Shown here piece after piece: positions 1-9,018 of a DNA stretch of 64,000 nt. Under the pieces are notes generated by a model that was given only the letters and a program-made list of their open reading frames with translations, did no database searches and had not been told where the DNA came from. Position 1 is the first letter of the stretch; the number at the start of each line of letters is the position of its first letter. The translations under genes and the position numbers were made by a program. Source of the stretch: Prolixibacteraceae bacterium UBA1413 (GTDB lineage Bacteria > Bacteroidota > Bacteroidia > Bacteroidales > Prolixibacteraceae); NCBI GenBank assembly GCA_002304925.1, contig DBPT01000032.1, forward strand, positions 1 to 64,000. Direction: 5' to 3'.

Positions 1-3000
1 GCTGGAACCACTTCTCCGACACTTTCTGGAAGCAATTATAAGATGTTGATACACAGGTCTTAATCCTTCTCTTGCTGGAACCACTTCTCCGACTGGGCTG
101 TGTGCTTGTGAAAGGTTTTACATGGCTGGTCTTAATCCTTCTCTTGCTGGAACCACTTCTCCGACCCCGTAAGGTTGGCCAAATGTACTTCAAAAAATAA
201 GTCTTAATCCTTCTCTTGCTGGAACCACTTCTCCGACCGCTTCAAAAGTCGATCCGTCGCGGAAAGCTCCACGTCTTAATCCTTCTCTTGCTGGAACCAC
301 TTCTCCGACGTTGAGCAAGACTGTCAATCAGGAAAGTGATGTTGAGTCTTAATCCTTCTCTTGCTGGAACCACTTCTCCGACCCTGATCACGATCAGCCT
401 GTGCGGAGATTCCATCTGAGGTCTTAATCCTTCTCTTGCTGGAACCACTTCTCCGACTCTTGGTTGAACAGGAGGTACAAGTTGGGAGAGATCAGTCTTA
501 ATCCTTCTCTTGCTGGAACCACTTCTCCGACAACTGTATGGGCAGAACTCTACGGACAGAAAGAAATCGTCTTAATCCTTCTCTTGCTGGAACCACTTCT
601 CCGACAATACTGGGAAGTCAGAGAATCGACTATCGAGGGATAGTCTTAATCCTTCTCTTGCTGGAACCACTTCTCCGACGCAAAAAGTCCAGGATCATCG
701 ATCATGTGTCAATCGTCTTAATCCTTCTCTTGCTGGAACCACTTCTCCGACTCGACAAGAATGGATTTTCACCTCTCCAGACATATGAAGTCTTAATCCT
801 TCTCTTGCTGGAACCACTTCTCCGACACTTCATATGTATTATGGAAAACCAACAAAAAATTGTCTTAATCCTTCTCTTGCTGGAACCACTTCTCCGACCC
901 GGGTTGTACTTCGCACCAGTCCCTGACAACAAGTGTCTTAATCCTTCTCTTGCTGGAACCACTTCTCCGACTGTTAAGTAAAATTCAGGCCGCAATTGAG
1001 GCCGGGTCTTAATCCTTCTCTTGCTGGAACCACTTCTCCGACAAATTCAATTTCGGTGGGAACTTTGAAGGCACTGGCGTCTTAATCCTTCTCTTGCTGG
1101 AACCACTTCTCCGACTGAACGGGAAATTTGTACTTACAGGCACAAGTGCAATTGTCTTAATCCTTCTCTTGCTGGAACCACTTCTCCGACCCAACGATGG
1201 AAATTCAATTTCGGTGGGAACTTTGAGTCTTAATCCTTCTCTTGCTGGAACCACTTCTCCGACAAAATCACAGCAGACGCTGTGGAAGGTGGCGTAAAAG
1301 AGTCTTAATCCTTCTCTTGCTGGAACCACTTCTCCGACCACTAACACAAGTTACTATGATGCAGAACATGAGTGAGGTCTTAATCCTTCTCTTGCTGGAA
1401 CCACTTCTCCGACTTTAACTAATTACGTATCATGAGTTTAATCAGAAAACGTCTTAATCCTTCTCTTGCTGGAACCACTTCTCCGACATCGGCACGCATG
1501 CACGATCGTTGAAGTGAACAGGGGTCTTAATCCTTCTCTTGCTGGAACCACTTCTCCGACCATGCCGAAGCATTGTCGGCTGGTATCTCCGAAAGGTCTT
1601 AATCCTTCTCTTGCTGGAACCACTTCTCCGACCCTTAGTAATAATAATAATAAATGTTAAACAAGATTGTCTTAATCCTTCTCTTGCTGGAACCACTTCT
1701 CCGACCGAAAGAGCAAAAAGGATCGAGTCCGAGGCTCTTGTCTTAATCCTTCTCTTGCTGGAACCACTTCTCCGACCTATGATTCAGAAAAAGTAAGGGA
1801 GTTAATGAACTCGTCTTAATCCTTCTCTTGCTGGAACCACTTCTCCGACGGCAGGACAGTCCGATGTTCAATAAATTCGTCCTGAGTCTTAATCCTTCTC
1901 TTGCTGGAACCACTTCTCCGACACCGCCCACATCAGGTTAGTCTGTGAAGATGGAGCGGTCTTAATCCTTCTCTTGCTGGAACCACTTCTCCGACAATCG
2001 GGCAAATTTGTGGATTACGAAATTATGGGTGGTGGTCTTAATCCTTCTCTTGCTGGAACCACTTCTCCGACCATGCCGAAGCATTGGCGGCTGGAATTGC
2101 CGAAAACCGGTCTTAATCCTTCTCTTGCTGGAACCACTTCTCCGACATCCGGCGAATTTACGGACTATGAAATTGTTGGTGCAAAGTCTTAATCCTTCTC
2201 TTGCTGGAACCACTTCTCCGACCTGAACTGTGCTGATGGTTCGTCTATTAGTGTAGGGTCTTAATCCTTCTCTTGCTGGAACCACTTCTCCGACTATCAA
2301 CGTAAACTTTTAAAATGAAGGAACAAATGTCTTAATCCTTCTCTTGCTGGAACCACTTCTCCGACGAATCTCTGAAAAAAGATTAGAAAACGACATTAAG
2401 GGTCTTAATCCTTCTCTTGCTGGAACCACTTCTCCGACTGACCTGGCTGACAGGTTAATTGGTCGGTCGTTCGTCTTAATCCTTCTCTTGCTGGAACCAC
2501 TTCTCCGACCCCGGTTTTCCTGCCTTTTGCATTATATCTTACAAATGTCTTAATCCTTCTCTTGCTGGAACCACTTCTCCGACTGAACATCAATATACTC
2601 AAAATAAAAACACACGAAGTCTTAATCCTTCTCTTGCTGGAACCACTTCTCCGACTCCCTGAAAGGTTTTGAATCTAATAAGATTGTTAAAGTCTTAATC
2701 CTTCTCTTGCTGGAACCACTTCTCCGACGGTGTACATTCAACCGGCTGCTTTCTTCAACAAATGTCTTAATCCTTCTCTTGCTGGAACCACTTCTCCGAC
2801 TGCGGCAAAAAAGAAATGAAAACAACATTCACTGTAAAAGTCTTAATCCTTCTCTTGCTGGAACCACTTCTCCGACTTGGTACAAGTGCAATCAATCCAC
2901 ACCTGGGAGGGAGTCTTAATCCTTCTCTTGCTGGAACCACTTCTCCGACAAACACGCGGTCTGCCCACATCAGACTGATTTGCGAGGGTCTTAATCCTTC

Positions 3001-3097
3001 TCTTGCTGGAACCACTTCTCCGACAAAATCAATGCGGAAGCATTGTCGGCTGGAATTGCCGTCTTAATCCTTCTCTTGCTGGAACCACTTCTCCGAC
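1..3097 (-). CRISPR. CRISPR array, 42 full repeats + 1 partial
   Basis: A 37-nt repeat, read on the + strand as GTCTTAATCC...ACTTCTCCGAC, recurs about every 70-76 nt. The left edge of the window cuts one repeat (1-20 are its last 20 nt). Complete repeats start at 57, 129, 201, 273, 346, 421 and so on to the last at 3061-3097, 42 in all, with 42 spacers of roughly 34-39 nt. All repeats look identical. The AT-rich leader and the cas genes are on the right, so transcription should run leftward; the transcript repeat then ends in ATTAAGAC, a plausible 8-nt 5' crRNA handle. Short ORFs across the array are repeat translations, not genes. Several spacers belong to families of related sequence (see findings). 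The neighbours (Can2, Csx15-like) point to type III use. Confidence 0.98.
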
Positions 3098-3330
3098 GGT
3101 TACCTTTTTAAACTTCTCAAAAATAAACACATAATGCCTGATTTTAAAAAATCTTTACAATTTTTAACAAAAAATACCCTCATTTTTTGAGCCTGCAAAA
3201 TTACGGCAATATATTCAAATTTTAGTTCCATTTATCCAACATGTCAAAGAACTTTTTTACCCTTCATAAGGTCAGATTTCCCATAGGGAATCTTCATTAA
3301 CAATCACTCACCACTCATTTTCTTCCTGTC
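3098..3330 (-). promoter_or_regulatory. CRISPR leader region
   Basis: This AT-rich, gene-free stretch sits between the last repeat and the end of cas2. It has A and T runs and no open frame of note. Its place next to the terminal repeat on the cas side, and the orientation of the repeat, make it the leader that holds the array promoter and the integration site. No individual promoter element is certain. Confidence 0.65.
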
Positions 3331-3332
3331 CA

Positions 3333-3830
3333 TCATATAAACAGCGTATTCTTATTCTTCAGGGCAAGATCAAAATCAATATTCTGCCCGATAACCTTCA
3401 TCGCCCTTATCTCATCGGTCGATACCGGTACCAGCAAAATGCTGTCAGAATTATCATAACACTCCTGCACTTCCTTCAGATCCTTCCTGATTTCATCAAA
3501 GACCGGTCGTTCGGTACTGGCAATGAAAATAGATTTCTGAACCCTGGTACACCCTTTCCTGATCAGGTATTTGGCAACAAGAGTTCTCACCTTATTGCTT
3601 TCGATATCGTACATGATGAAGTAAATCATTTGCCTTGGATTATTCATTTGTGTATTCAGCACTCCCAAAACCCTGTCTATACGTTCGGGAAGCGACGGGA
3701 GCTCATCAATTCCTCCTCCCTGTCGCAACCCGTGCAATCCTGAAATCCCGGCTTTCCGGAGTTTCATCATCCGTTGCTGGAATGTAATTTCATCACGGGG
3801 CTTTCTTGTTTTTGTGCCCTTCGCCTTCAT
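3333..3830 (-). CDS. cas2: Cas2 with N-terminal extension
   Basis: CRISPR adaptation endonuclease-like protein that pairs with Cas1 to form the spacer integrase. The 165-residue product has a typical Cas2 ferredoxin-like core beginning near residue 68 (IYFIMYDIESNKVR, with the Asp of the first strand, then RKGCTRVQKSIFIA). Before it lies an unusual basic extension of about 67 residues. Family members are usually 85-110 aa, so this is long. An internal ATG at 3629 would give a normal-size Cas2, but the extended frame is intact and I keep the long start with some doubt. It is last in a leftward operon with the primase-polymerase and cas1, directly beside the leader. Confidence 0.88.
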   Translation of the reverse strand: MKAKGTKTRKPRDEITFQQRMMKLRKAGISGLHGLRQGGGIDELPSLPERIDRVLGVLNTQMNNPRQMIYFIMYDIESNKVRTLVAKYLIRKGCTRVQKSIFIASTERPVFDEIRKDLKEVQECYDNSDSILLVPVSTDEIRAMKVIGQNIDFDLALKNKNTLFI

Positions 3831-3916
3831 ATCATATGTTTAATTCATCGTAAGAGAAACATCCATTAGGAAGCAGCCAACCTTAAATTTCATCATATGC
3901 CTGCATAAACTTTCAT

Positions 3917-4954
3917 TCATTGACTACTTCTATTTTTTAGTTCACACTCTCCGTTAAAAATCTCATTCACCACCTGTGCACAGATCTCATTCAGCTCAGG
4001 CTGCGTTCCCTGCCGGGGCGAAACTACCACGGTATACCCCTTCTTCCCGTAAAAAAGATTGATTTCAGCCTCATGCACACCATACAAGAACCTGAATTTC
4101 TTGCCGTAATGAATATTAATGACCTCCTTGATCCCGATATCCAACTCCCTGACCCTTTCAGCCACCTTCTCTACCGCCTTTTCCATCTCCTCTGGAACGA
4201 AAATGATCTTCTCCTTTTTTGTTTTTCCGGAAGGGTTCAGCTTTTCCCTGATGGCAGCCCACTGATCCACATCGGGACCGACCGGAACCTCATCTTGCTT
4301 AACCCCCGGAATCTCCTTTTCCTGTTCTTTCAGGGAGTGTTTCAGCTCCCTGACCTCAAAGGGATTACTCCTGTCGACAAAAGCCTCCAGATCAACCGGT
4401 TCCGGCACGGGATTGTAGTAGGCTTCGGGATCAAAACTTATAAAACAAGCCCTTGTCACATCCCGCGTCAGATTGTCGACCACCTGCTCAAGCTGGTACT
4501 GCTTTGCGAAGAAAAGTGCAAACGATCGGTAAAACAAGGAATACAAAGCCGCATCGTAACACTTGTCCTTCAATTGAAACATAATCTTTATCCCATCTTC
4601 TCCGGGGGAAACGAACAGCATTTTTACCCTTGAATCAGCAGTCAATTTATGACGCAGATCACTCAATAGCAAATTTTTCGATTCGAGGTGATCCAGATCC
4701 AGAATGAAATGGTTGATCCATCCAAAGTTTTCGGTTTTTCTGACAGGCGGATTGAAGATTCCGCAGGTCACATAAGGAAGCTGCCTTTTCCGGAAAGCAT
4801 ATTGTTTCGGATCAATGGTCCTCAGCAACCGGAGTTGCCTGATGGCCGCGGCTATTTCCGGTTTGGGATTCACCACTGAATGGTAAAGGTATTCGGGCTG
4901 CACCTTTTTCAGCAGATCATCTTTTTGTGTGATAGATTTTCCGGCCTGAAGCAT
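3917..4954 (-). CDS. CRISPR-associated primase-polymerase (BT4734/VirE-N type)
   Basis: A 345-residue protein of the archaeo-eukaryotic primase (AEP) superfamily, BT4734/VirE N-terminal-like group. Visible motifs fit the AEP catalytic site: DLD at residues 86-88 (metal ligands), SPGEDGIKI at 116-124 (in the place of the SxH motif, with Lys for the usual His, as this subgroup tends to have) and ISFDPEAYYN at 172-181 (third acidic motif). Residues 200-260 are charged and look like a linker; the last 90 residues form a separate domain that I do not recognise. It lies between cas1 and cas2 with 8 nt to cas1, so it should act in spacer acquisition, perhaps synthesising or trimming prespacer DNA. 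CRISPR-associated primase-polymerases are described in Bacteroidetes type III loci; the role here is inferred. Confidence 0.75.
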   Translation of the reverse strand: MLQAGKSITQKDDLLKKVQPEYLYHSVVNPKPEIAAAIRQLRLLRTIDPKQYAFRKRQLPYVTCGIFNPPVRKTENFGWINHFILDLDHLESKNLLLSDLRHKLTADSRVKMLFVSPGEDGIKIMFQLKDKCYDAALYSLFYRSFALFFAKQYQLEQVVDNLTRDVTRACFISFDPEAYYNPVPEPVDLEAFVDRSNPFEVRELKHSLKEQEKEIPGVKQDEVPVGPDVDQWAAIREKLNPSGKTKKEKIIFVPEEMEKAVEKVAERVRELDIGIKEVINIHYGKKFRFLYGVHEAEINLFYGKKGYTVVVSPRQGTQPELNEICAQVVNEIFNGECELKNRSSQ

Positions 4955-4962
4955 AGCATTTG

Positions 4963-5946
4963 TTATTGAGTGTGGTTTTTGAAAAGGCGTGCCAAATCCT
5001 GCGCATACAAGGCCAAATGGCTGTTCCGGCTGCGCGAAACCCCTTTAATGGTGACCAGCTCATCAAGATAATCATTCAGCGACTGAATCAGGATTCTTTT
5101 ACCCAATCCTTCCAGCCAGAAGGAACCGTCATCCCGCACGCTGTAACCGTCCTCATTGACGGCGCCCTGCATGGCCAGGGCAATGACCACATAGTCGGCC
5201 CATACCCGGTAAAGCTCAATGACATCAAAAACCAGCACAGGGCGGTTGTAATCATCACGGTGGAAGATTCCTACATACGGATCAATTCCGGCCTTGATTA
5301 ACTCCCCTTCAATTTTGCCGTACAGAACTCCGTAGGCATAATTCAGCAGGCAGTTGAAAAGGTCGGTCGCCGGATGCTGCTGCCTTCCCGAAAACTGAAA
5401 CTTTTCGGGAAGAAAGTGGTTGATGCAATCAAAGTATATGCGTGAAGCGGCTCCTTCCCATCCCCGCAGGGAGGGAGCGACATCGGGAACCACTTCTCCC
5501 TGTAGCGACTTGATCTTATCGCGGTAATCCTCAATCCTTCCAATCGACTTTTTAACAATCGCTTCTTCTTCGGGAGATTTGGTTCTCAGGGTCAAAAGTA
5601 CGGCCTGCTGGTTCTCCAGCTTGCTGACGACGATCCCTTTGATCCAGGTGATGGCGTTTTTTGACAGGCTAAAGTCGAGCTGTCCGCGCCTGATTGTAGA
5701 TACCGAGCCGTATTTATGGCTCCAGAGACGGCCGACAGGTCGGCCGGTATTGTCCACAAAAAGCACATCAATTTCATGTTCGATGGCCATAATGGCCGCA
5801 TCGCTGGTAATTTGCGCACCCTTGCTGATCGAAATGCTTTTAATCCCGTCAGGATGCACGCGCTGCTTCCCGTCTTCGTGCAGGATAACAAAAGTATCAT
5901 TGTCTTTGGTCAGGGTCGTGCCAAATGAATTGATTATTAGATCCAT
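4963..5946 (-). CDS. cas1: Cas1 integrase
   Basis: CRISPR-associated endonuclease/integrase Cas1, which forms the spacer-inserting complex with Cas2. The open frame runs back to 5982, but the family start is MDLIINSFGT, so I place the start at 5946; this gives 327 aa, the usual length. An N-terminal beta domain (STKGAQIT-like stretch, read here as SISKGAQIT) leads into the helical catalytic domain with the metal triad: Glu in LRGWEGAASRIYF, His in GIFHRDDYNRP and Asp in LVFDVIE. No reverse transcriptase is fused. It shares the operon with the primase-polymerase (8 nt away) and cas2, making a compact adaptation module. Catalytic residues are all present, so it should be active. Confidence 0.95.
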   Translation of the reverse strand: MDLIINSFGTTLTKDNDTFVILHEDGKQRVHPDGIKSISISKGAQITSDAAIMAIEHEIDVLFVDNTGRPVGRLWSHKYGSVSTIRRGQLDFSLSKNAITWIKGIVVSKLENQQAVLLTLRTKSPEEEAIVKKSIGRIEDYRDKIKSLQGEVVPDVAPSLRGWEGAASRIYFDCINHFLPEKFQFSGRQQHPATDLFNCLLNYAYGVLYGKIEGELIKAGIDPYVGIFHRDDYNRPVLVFDVIELYRVWADYVVIALAMQGAVNEDGYSVRDDGSFWLEGLGKRILIQSLNDYLDELVTIKGVSRSRNSHLALYAQDLARLFKNHTQ

Positions 5947-6053
5947 AGTAAAGTATTGATAATAATTACTGTCGATATTCAATCCATTAACATATCTAAT
6001 ACAATATCGGGTGATTGGAAACCCGCCTCCCGGTTTTGTTACTCATTTATAAA

Positions 6054-6458
6054 CTAATGCTCATTTATTGAGTTCTGATTAAAATCGCACAACCGGGGAT
6101 ATTCCCTAAATCTGCAAAACCTGAATTCAGAAATTTTTGAGGTTCCATTCTCCACGACAATCCTTTCGGTTGTTGAGGCTATGCATAAGATCCCTCTTTT
6201 CTGAAGTTTTTTAGAAAGGGCAAAACAAAATGTCAGTTCACCCATAAGGTGGACAACATTTTGTCCGGAGCTTTTATTCGTCATTATTTCAGCAACCTTC
6301 ATTTCATAAATAGCTGCCATTTGATCTATTTCCTCTATTGACCACCAGGGATCCAATTTAGGAAAAGGAAGATCCACAATATTTTCGTAAACAGAAGCAG
6401 CTTCTTTTTGCACTGCATTCCACCCGCTTGATGGATGATTTGACAAGTTGATTAACAT
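6054..6458 (-). CDS. Small Csx15-like CRISPR accessory protein
   Basis: A 134-residue protein with strong family-type motifs: start MLINLSNHPSSGWN, DLPFPKLDP near residue 30, HLMGELTFCFALSKKLQKRG near 70-90, and STTERIV near 95. From memory these match the small Csx15-type accessory proteins of type III CRISPR loci, which are related to Csx16/Csx20 and thought to have a CARF-like fold that degrades cyclic oligoadenylate (ring nucleases). The GE and STTER motifs sit where such proteins hold the ligand. The gene is 10 nt from the half-CARF gene and upstream of cas1 in the same operon. A signal-damping role next to Can2 is inference; the family name is my best match, not certain. Confidence 0.55.
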   Translation of the reverse strand: MLINLSNHPSSGWNAVQKEAASVYENIVDLPFPKLDPWWSIEEIDQMAAIYEMKVAEIMTNKSSGQNVVHLMGELTFCFALSKKLQKRGILCIASTTERIVVENGTSKISEFRFCRFREYPRLCDFNQNSINEH

Positions 6459-6468
6459 CTATTTACAT

Positions 6469-6825
6469 TTAAAAGATACCCAAATAACTGCTCAAAGAAT
6501 TGCCACTGGTCAACATTTTCCGGTCTATAACTTTAATATTGAATAGCTTTGCCCTGTCAAGGTGCGTTTTCAAAATGGATTCAAATTTTCCACTTACATA
6601 AAGGTCGAAAAAATGGCGCGTAAAAGACTCCGGTATATTGCTGGGCTTGGATTCTTTTATGTCAAAACCACAAGCTTTTACTATCCAGGTTCCCACTTTC
6701 TTCTTTTCCATCAAGGATGTGGAAATAAACAAATATTTATCTACCTGGCTAATAAACTGATTGATAAGCTGCACATTAGGTATGGTCTGGTCACTTAGCA
6801 GACTGACAAGCAATACTTCATCCAT
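6469..6825 (-). CDS. Half-length CARF-like protein
   Basis: The 118-residue product begins like the CARF domain of the neighbouring Can2 protein: MDEVLLVSLLSDQTIPNVQLI against SVLVSVISAQTLPNFLLI, followed by a matching YLFISTSLMEKK segment and a helix with a charged end. It lacks the NLTGGTK ligand loop and has no nuclease domain. No continuation was seen in another frame downstream, so it may be a stable mini-CARF partner (heterodimer or cOA sink) or the remnant of a duplicated can2. Its start overlaps the end of can2 by 8 nt, so the two are translationally coupled, and the Csx15-like gene follows after 10 nt. Confidence 0.5.
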   Translation of the reverse strand: MDEVLLVSLLSDQTIPNVQLINQFISQVDKYLFISTSLMEKKKVGTWIVKACGFDIKESKPSNIPESFTRHFFDLYVSGKFESILKTHLDRAKLFNIKVIDRKMLTSGNSLSSYLGIF

Positions 6826-7876
6826 GTCCTTTCTTTTTTAATTGAACAATAATCTCTTCCGGATTATTAAAGGAAACCTGATCAAAAATTCCCTTTACTC
6901 CTAAAATACGCATCCGTTTTTCAACCTGAAGTTTTATCTTGTTTTCAGAATCTCTGAAACTGGTAAGCGTAAAAACATATGACTTGACATTTAGTCCGAA
7001 ATCACGAGTGATTGCTCCCAGTTTGTAGAGAAAGTTGTCAAGGTTTTTTCTGGCATTTACGGGACTATTCCCCGCTGAAGTTTTGCATTCAATAACATAT
7101 AGTGTATTCTCATCAACAAACATGAGATCATATTCATTGTCAGCTTCAACGTCATCAAGATTCCGAAATAAATTTACGTTCAAGGCGATTTTCTTTTCCG
7201 ATACCTTGAAACTCTTTCGAATGAAGTGGTATACAAATTCCTCAAACCATCCCCCGGAATAATATTTTTTGTCCTCAGGAGAACTCAGTTGATGTGCATT
7301 CCTGATATCATCTATTTCGTTGATTTTAAACTGTTTCCTCTTTACTCTATTAAAAAAATCGAGTGTAGTTTTTTTATCCTTACACAATTCATTATTATAA
7401 ATGAAATACAGACCATGTGCTGCAAGGTATTCCGATAAAGTACACCTGTACCTGATGCTGAGGGCTTGGTTGTGAATGTTTGGGAACAGTTCACAGTATT
7501 CGTTTTTGGGGAATGGAACATAATATATCGAATTCCCGTCTTTAGCAAAATGTTGAAACACTGCCAGAGTCATGACTTTTGTCCCCCCGGTAAGATTTAC
7601 TGCATAAGAGGTGTTTTGATCCGAAAAAAAATCCTGCAGTTTCTGCTGAATATCAAGCCAGGAGTCTTCCTTCACAATGACACGGGGTGTGGAGCCTTCA
7701 GCAAGCCCTGCAGCCCTCTCTATCCACCTGCTCCTGCTCATCGAATCATTACCCCTGCCTTCCATTTCCATGGTGGATATAAAAACCATACTGGAATACA
7801 ATCCCCTCAGTTCTTTAATCAACAGAAAATTCGGCAATGTTTGAGCGGAAATAACACTAACTAAAACTGACTTCAT
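6818..7876 (-). CDS. can2: Can2/Card1-type CARF nuclease
   Basis: Type III CRISPR accessory nuclease that is switched on by cyclic tetra-adenylate. The frame opens at 7894, but MKSVLVSVISAQT at 7876 is the natural start (352 aa). Residues 1-150 form the CARF domain (DUF1887 type) with the ligand motif AVNLTGGTKVMTLA. The C-terminal half is a PD-(D/E)xK nuclease: GGWFEEFVYHFI (upstream Glu), NEYDLMF (Asp) and LYVIECKTS (Glu-x-Lys), all intact. In the Can2/Card1 family this gives single-stranded DNA and/or RNA cleavage or supercoiled DNA nicking that slows phage growth. It is the first gene of the leftward operon, overlapping the half-CARF gene. Its presence implies a Cas10 cyclase somewhere in this genome, though none is in the window. 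Confidence 0.88.
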   Translation of the reverse strand: MKSVLVSVISAQTLPNFLLIKELRGLYSSMVFISTMEMEGRGNDSMSRSRWIERAAGLAEGSTPRVIVKEDSWLDIQQKLQDFFSDQNTSYAVNLTGGTKVMTLAVFQHFAKDGNSIYYVPFPKNEYCELFPNIHNQALSIRYRCTLSEYLAAHGLYFIYNNELCKDKKTTLDFFNRVKRKQFKINEIDDIRNAHQLSSPEDKKYYSGGWFEEFVYHFIRKSFKVSEKKIALNVNLFRNLDDVEADNEYDLMFVDENTLYVIECKTSAGNSPVNARKNLDNFLYKLGAITRDFGLNVKSYVFTLTSFRDSENKIKLQVEKRMRILGVKGIFDQVSFNNPEEIIVQLKKKGHG

Positions 7877-7989
7877 CCCTGATGAATTAATCATAGTTGT
7901 AAAAATAAAGAAAAATCAGCTTAAAAAGGTCGATTCATAATCCAGATTTGGGGGTCAGCATGGTCCGGATTATCCAGGGAGCATCCAAA

Positions 7990-8011
7990 CCGGAGAATTT
8001 CCGGCTTTTTT
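7990..8011. terminator. Hairpin with T run between T6SS and CRISPR operons
   Basis: A 5-bp inverted repeat CCGGA / TCCGG with a 5-nt loop is followed on the + strand by CTTTTTT. It separates the end of the M23 peptidase gene (leftward) from the start of can2. For leftward transcripts the U tract is on the wrong side, so termination strength is uncertain. Confidence 0.3.
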
Positions 8012-8045
8012 ATTTTTTCTATTCCAATCTGTGTGCCGGATTCTT

Positions 8046-8996
8046 TCAGAACGAAAGCACTTCGTTGATTTTTGATCCGAGGGTAATAATCTCTTTGTAT
8101 TCCTCCTTATTAAGCCCCTCAAAAATGAAGAAGGAAGGATTCAGGGGTTTCCCGTTCTTCCTGATTTCGTAATGGAGATGGGGAGCTTCACTCAGTCCGG
8201 TGTTTCCCACGTACCCAACCACATCTCCTTTCTGGAGCCACTGCTCTTTGCCTACCACGAGCCTCACCAGATGCCCGTACAGGGTTTGATAACCAAACCG
8301 GTGTTCTACGATGCAGTTTCGGCCGTAACCCGGCTTTTCTTCGGTCAGAATCACTTTTCCACTGGCTGCTGCCACTACCGCTGTACCGACCGGAGCGGCA
8401 ATGTCAATTCCGCTGTGCATCCTCATTTCCTTCAGGATGGGATGTTGGCGCGGGCCAAATCCTGATACAATCCTGGCAACATTTTTTTCCATGGGAAAGG
8501 TAACAGGAATGGTCATAAAGACTTTTTTCTTCTTTTCAATGGAGAGGAGCAGTGCTGATATACTGCTTTTCAGATACCTGTTCTGGCGGGCGAAACTTAT
8601 TATGGTGGTATCCTCATCCTCACCCGTCACGGTTGTTTTCAGCCTTTCCCCATCAGCGGCATACAAAGAGGAAAAATCGTGGTAATGGCTCACAAAGTCA
8701 CCGATCCTGTTGACATCAGGGGTTTCAGCGTAGACAAGCTCATCGAAAAGCTCATCGAAAAGTTCTATCTCTGCCGAGAGATTGGATATTTTAAGGATTT
8801 GGGGATCGATGGCTTCGATATGTTCTTTCGGGGTATTTCTTACCTCTCCGGTTTTGGTGTCAAAATCCTTGGTTTTCGGTTTGAAAAAGTAAATAAGAAC
8901 AACTACAGAGCCAACAACGATCAGAAGGAGGACCATCATGATCGCTGCCGTTTTCGAACTATTGACCTGTTGCCCGGGATCCTGGTAAGGATTCAT
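8046..8996 (-). CDS. Membrane-anchored M23 peptidase (LytM type), T6SS-linked
   Basis: A 316-residue protein with a single N-terminal transmembrane helix (about residues 19-38) and a C-terminal M23 zinc endopeptidase domain (about 170-300). Zinc-site motifs are present: HSGIDIAAP (H and D) and HLHYEI. The middle part is charged and helical. M23 enzymes cut peptide crosslinks in peptidoglycan. The gene is 23 nt downstream of tssO and in the same leftward operon as tssN-tssO, so it likely opens the cell wall for assembly of the T6SS envelope complex, a role inferred from position. It could also be a general cell-wall enzyme that happens to lie here. Confidence 0.85.
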   Translation of the reverse strand: MNPYQDPGQQVNSSKTAAIMMVLLLIVVGSVVVLIYFFKPKTKDFDTKTGEVRNTPKEHIEAIDPQILKISNLSAEIELFDELFDELVYAETPDVNRIGDFVSHYHDFSSLYAADGERLKTTVTGEDEDTTIISFARQNRYLKSSISALLLSIEKKKKVFMTIPVTFPMEKNVARIVSGFGPRQHPILKEMRMHSGIDIAAPVGTAVVAAASGKVILTEEKPGYGRNCIVEHRFGYQTLYGHLVRLVVGKEQWLQKGDVVGYVGNTGLSEAPHLHYEIRKNGKPLNPSFFIFEGLNKEEYKEIITLGSKINEVLSF

Positions 8997-9018
8997 AATT
9001 GTCGGATAAAAGGGGAGA

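Noticed and set aside
242..3067. Many 60-165-codon frames on both strands across the first 3.1 kb
   Set aside because: They translate the CRISPR repeat over and over (peptides such as VGEVVPAREGLR); none is a gene.
1..8000. Class 2 RNA-targeting (Cas13) origin of the array
   Set aside because: No HEPN-bearing large protein is present; Can2 and the Csx15-like gene point to type III instead.
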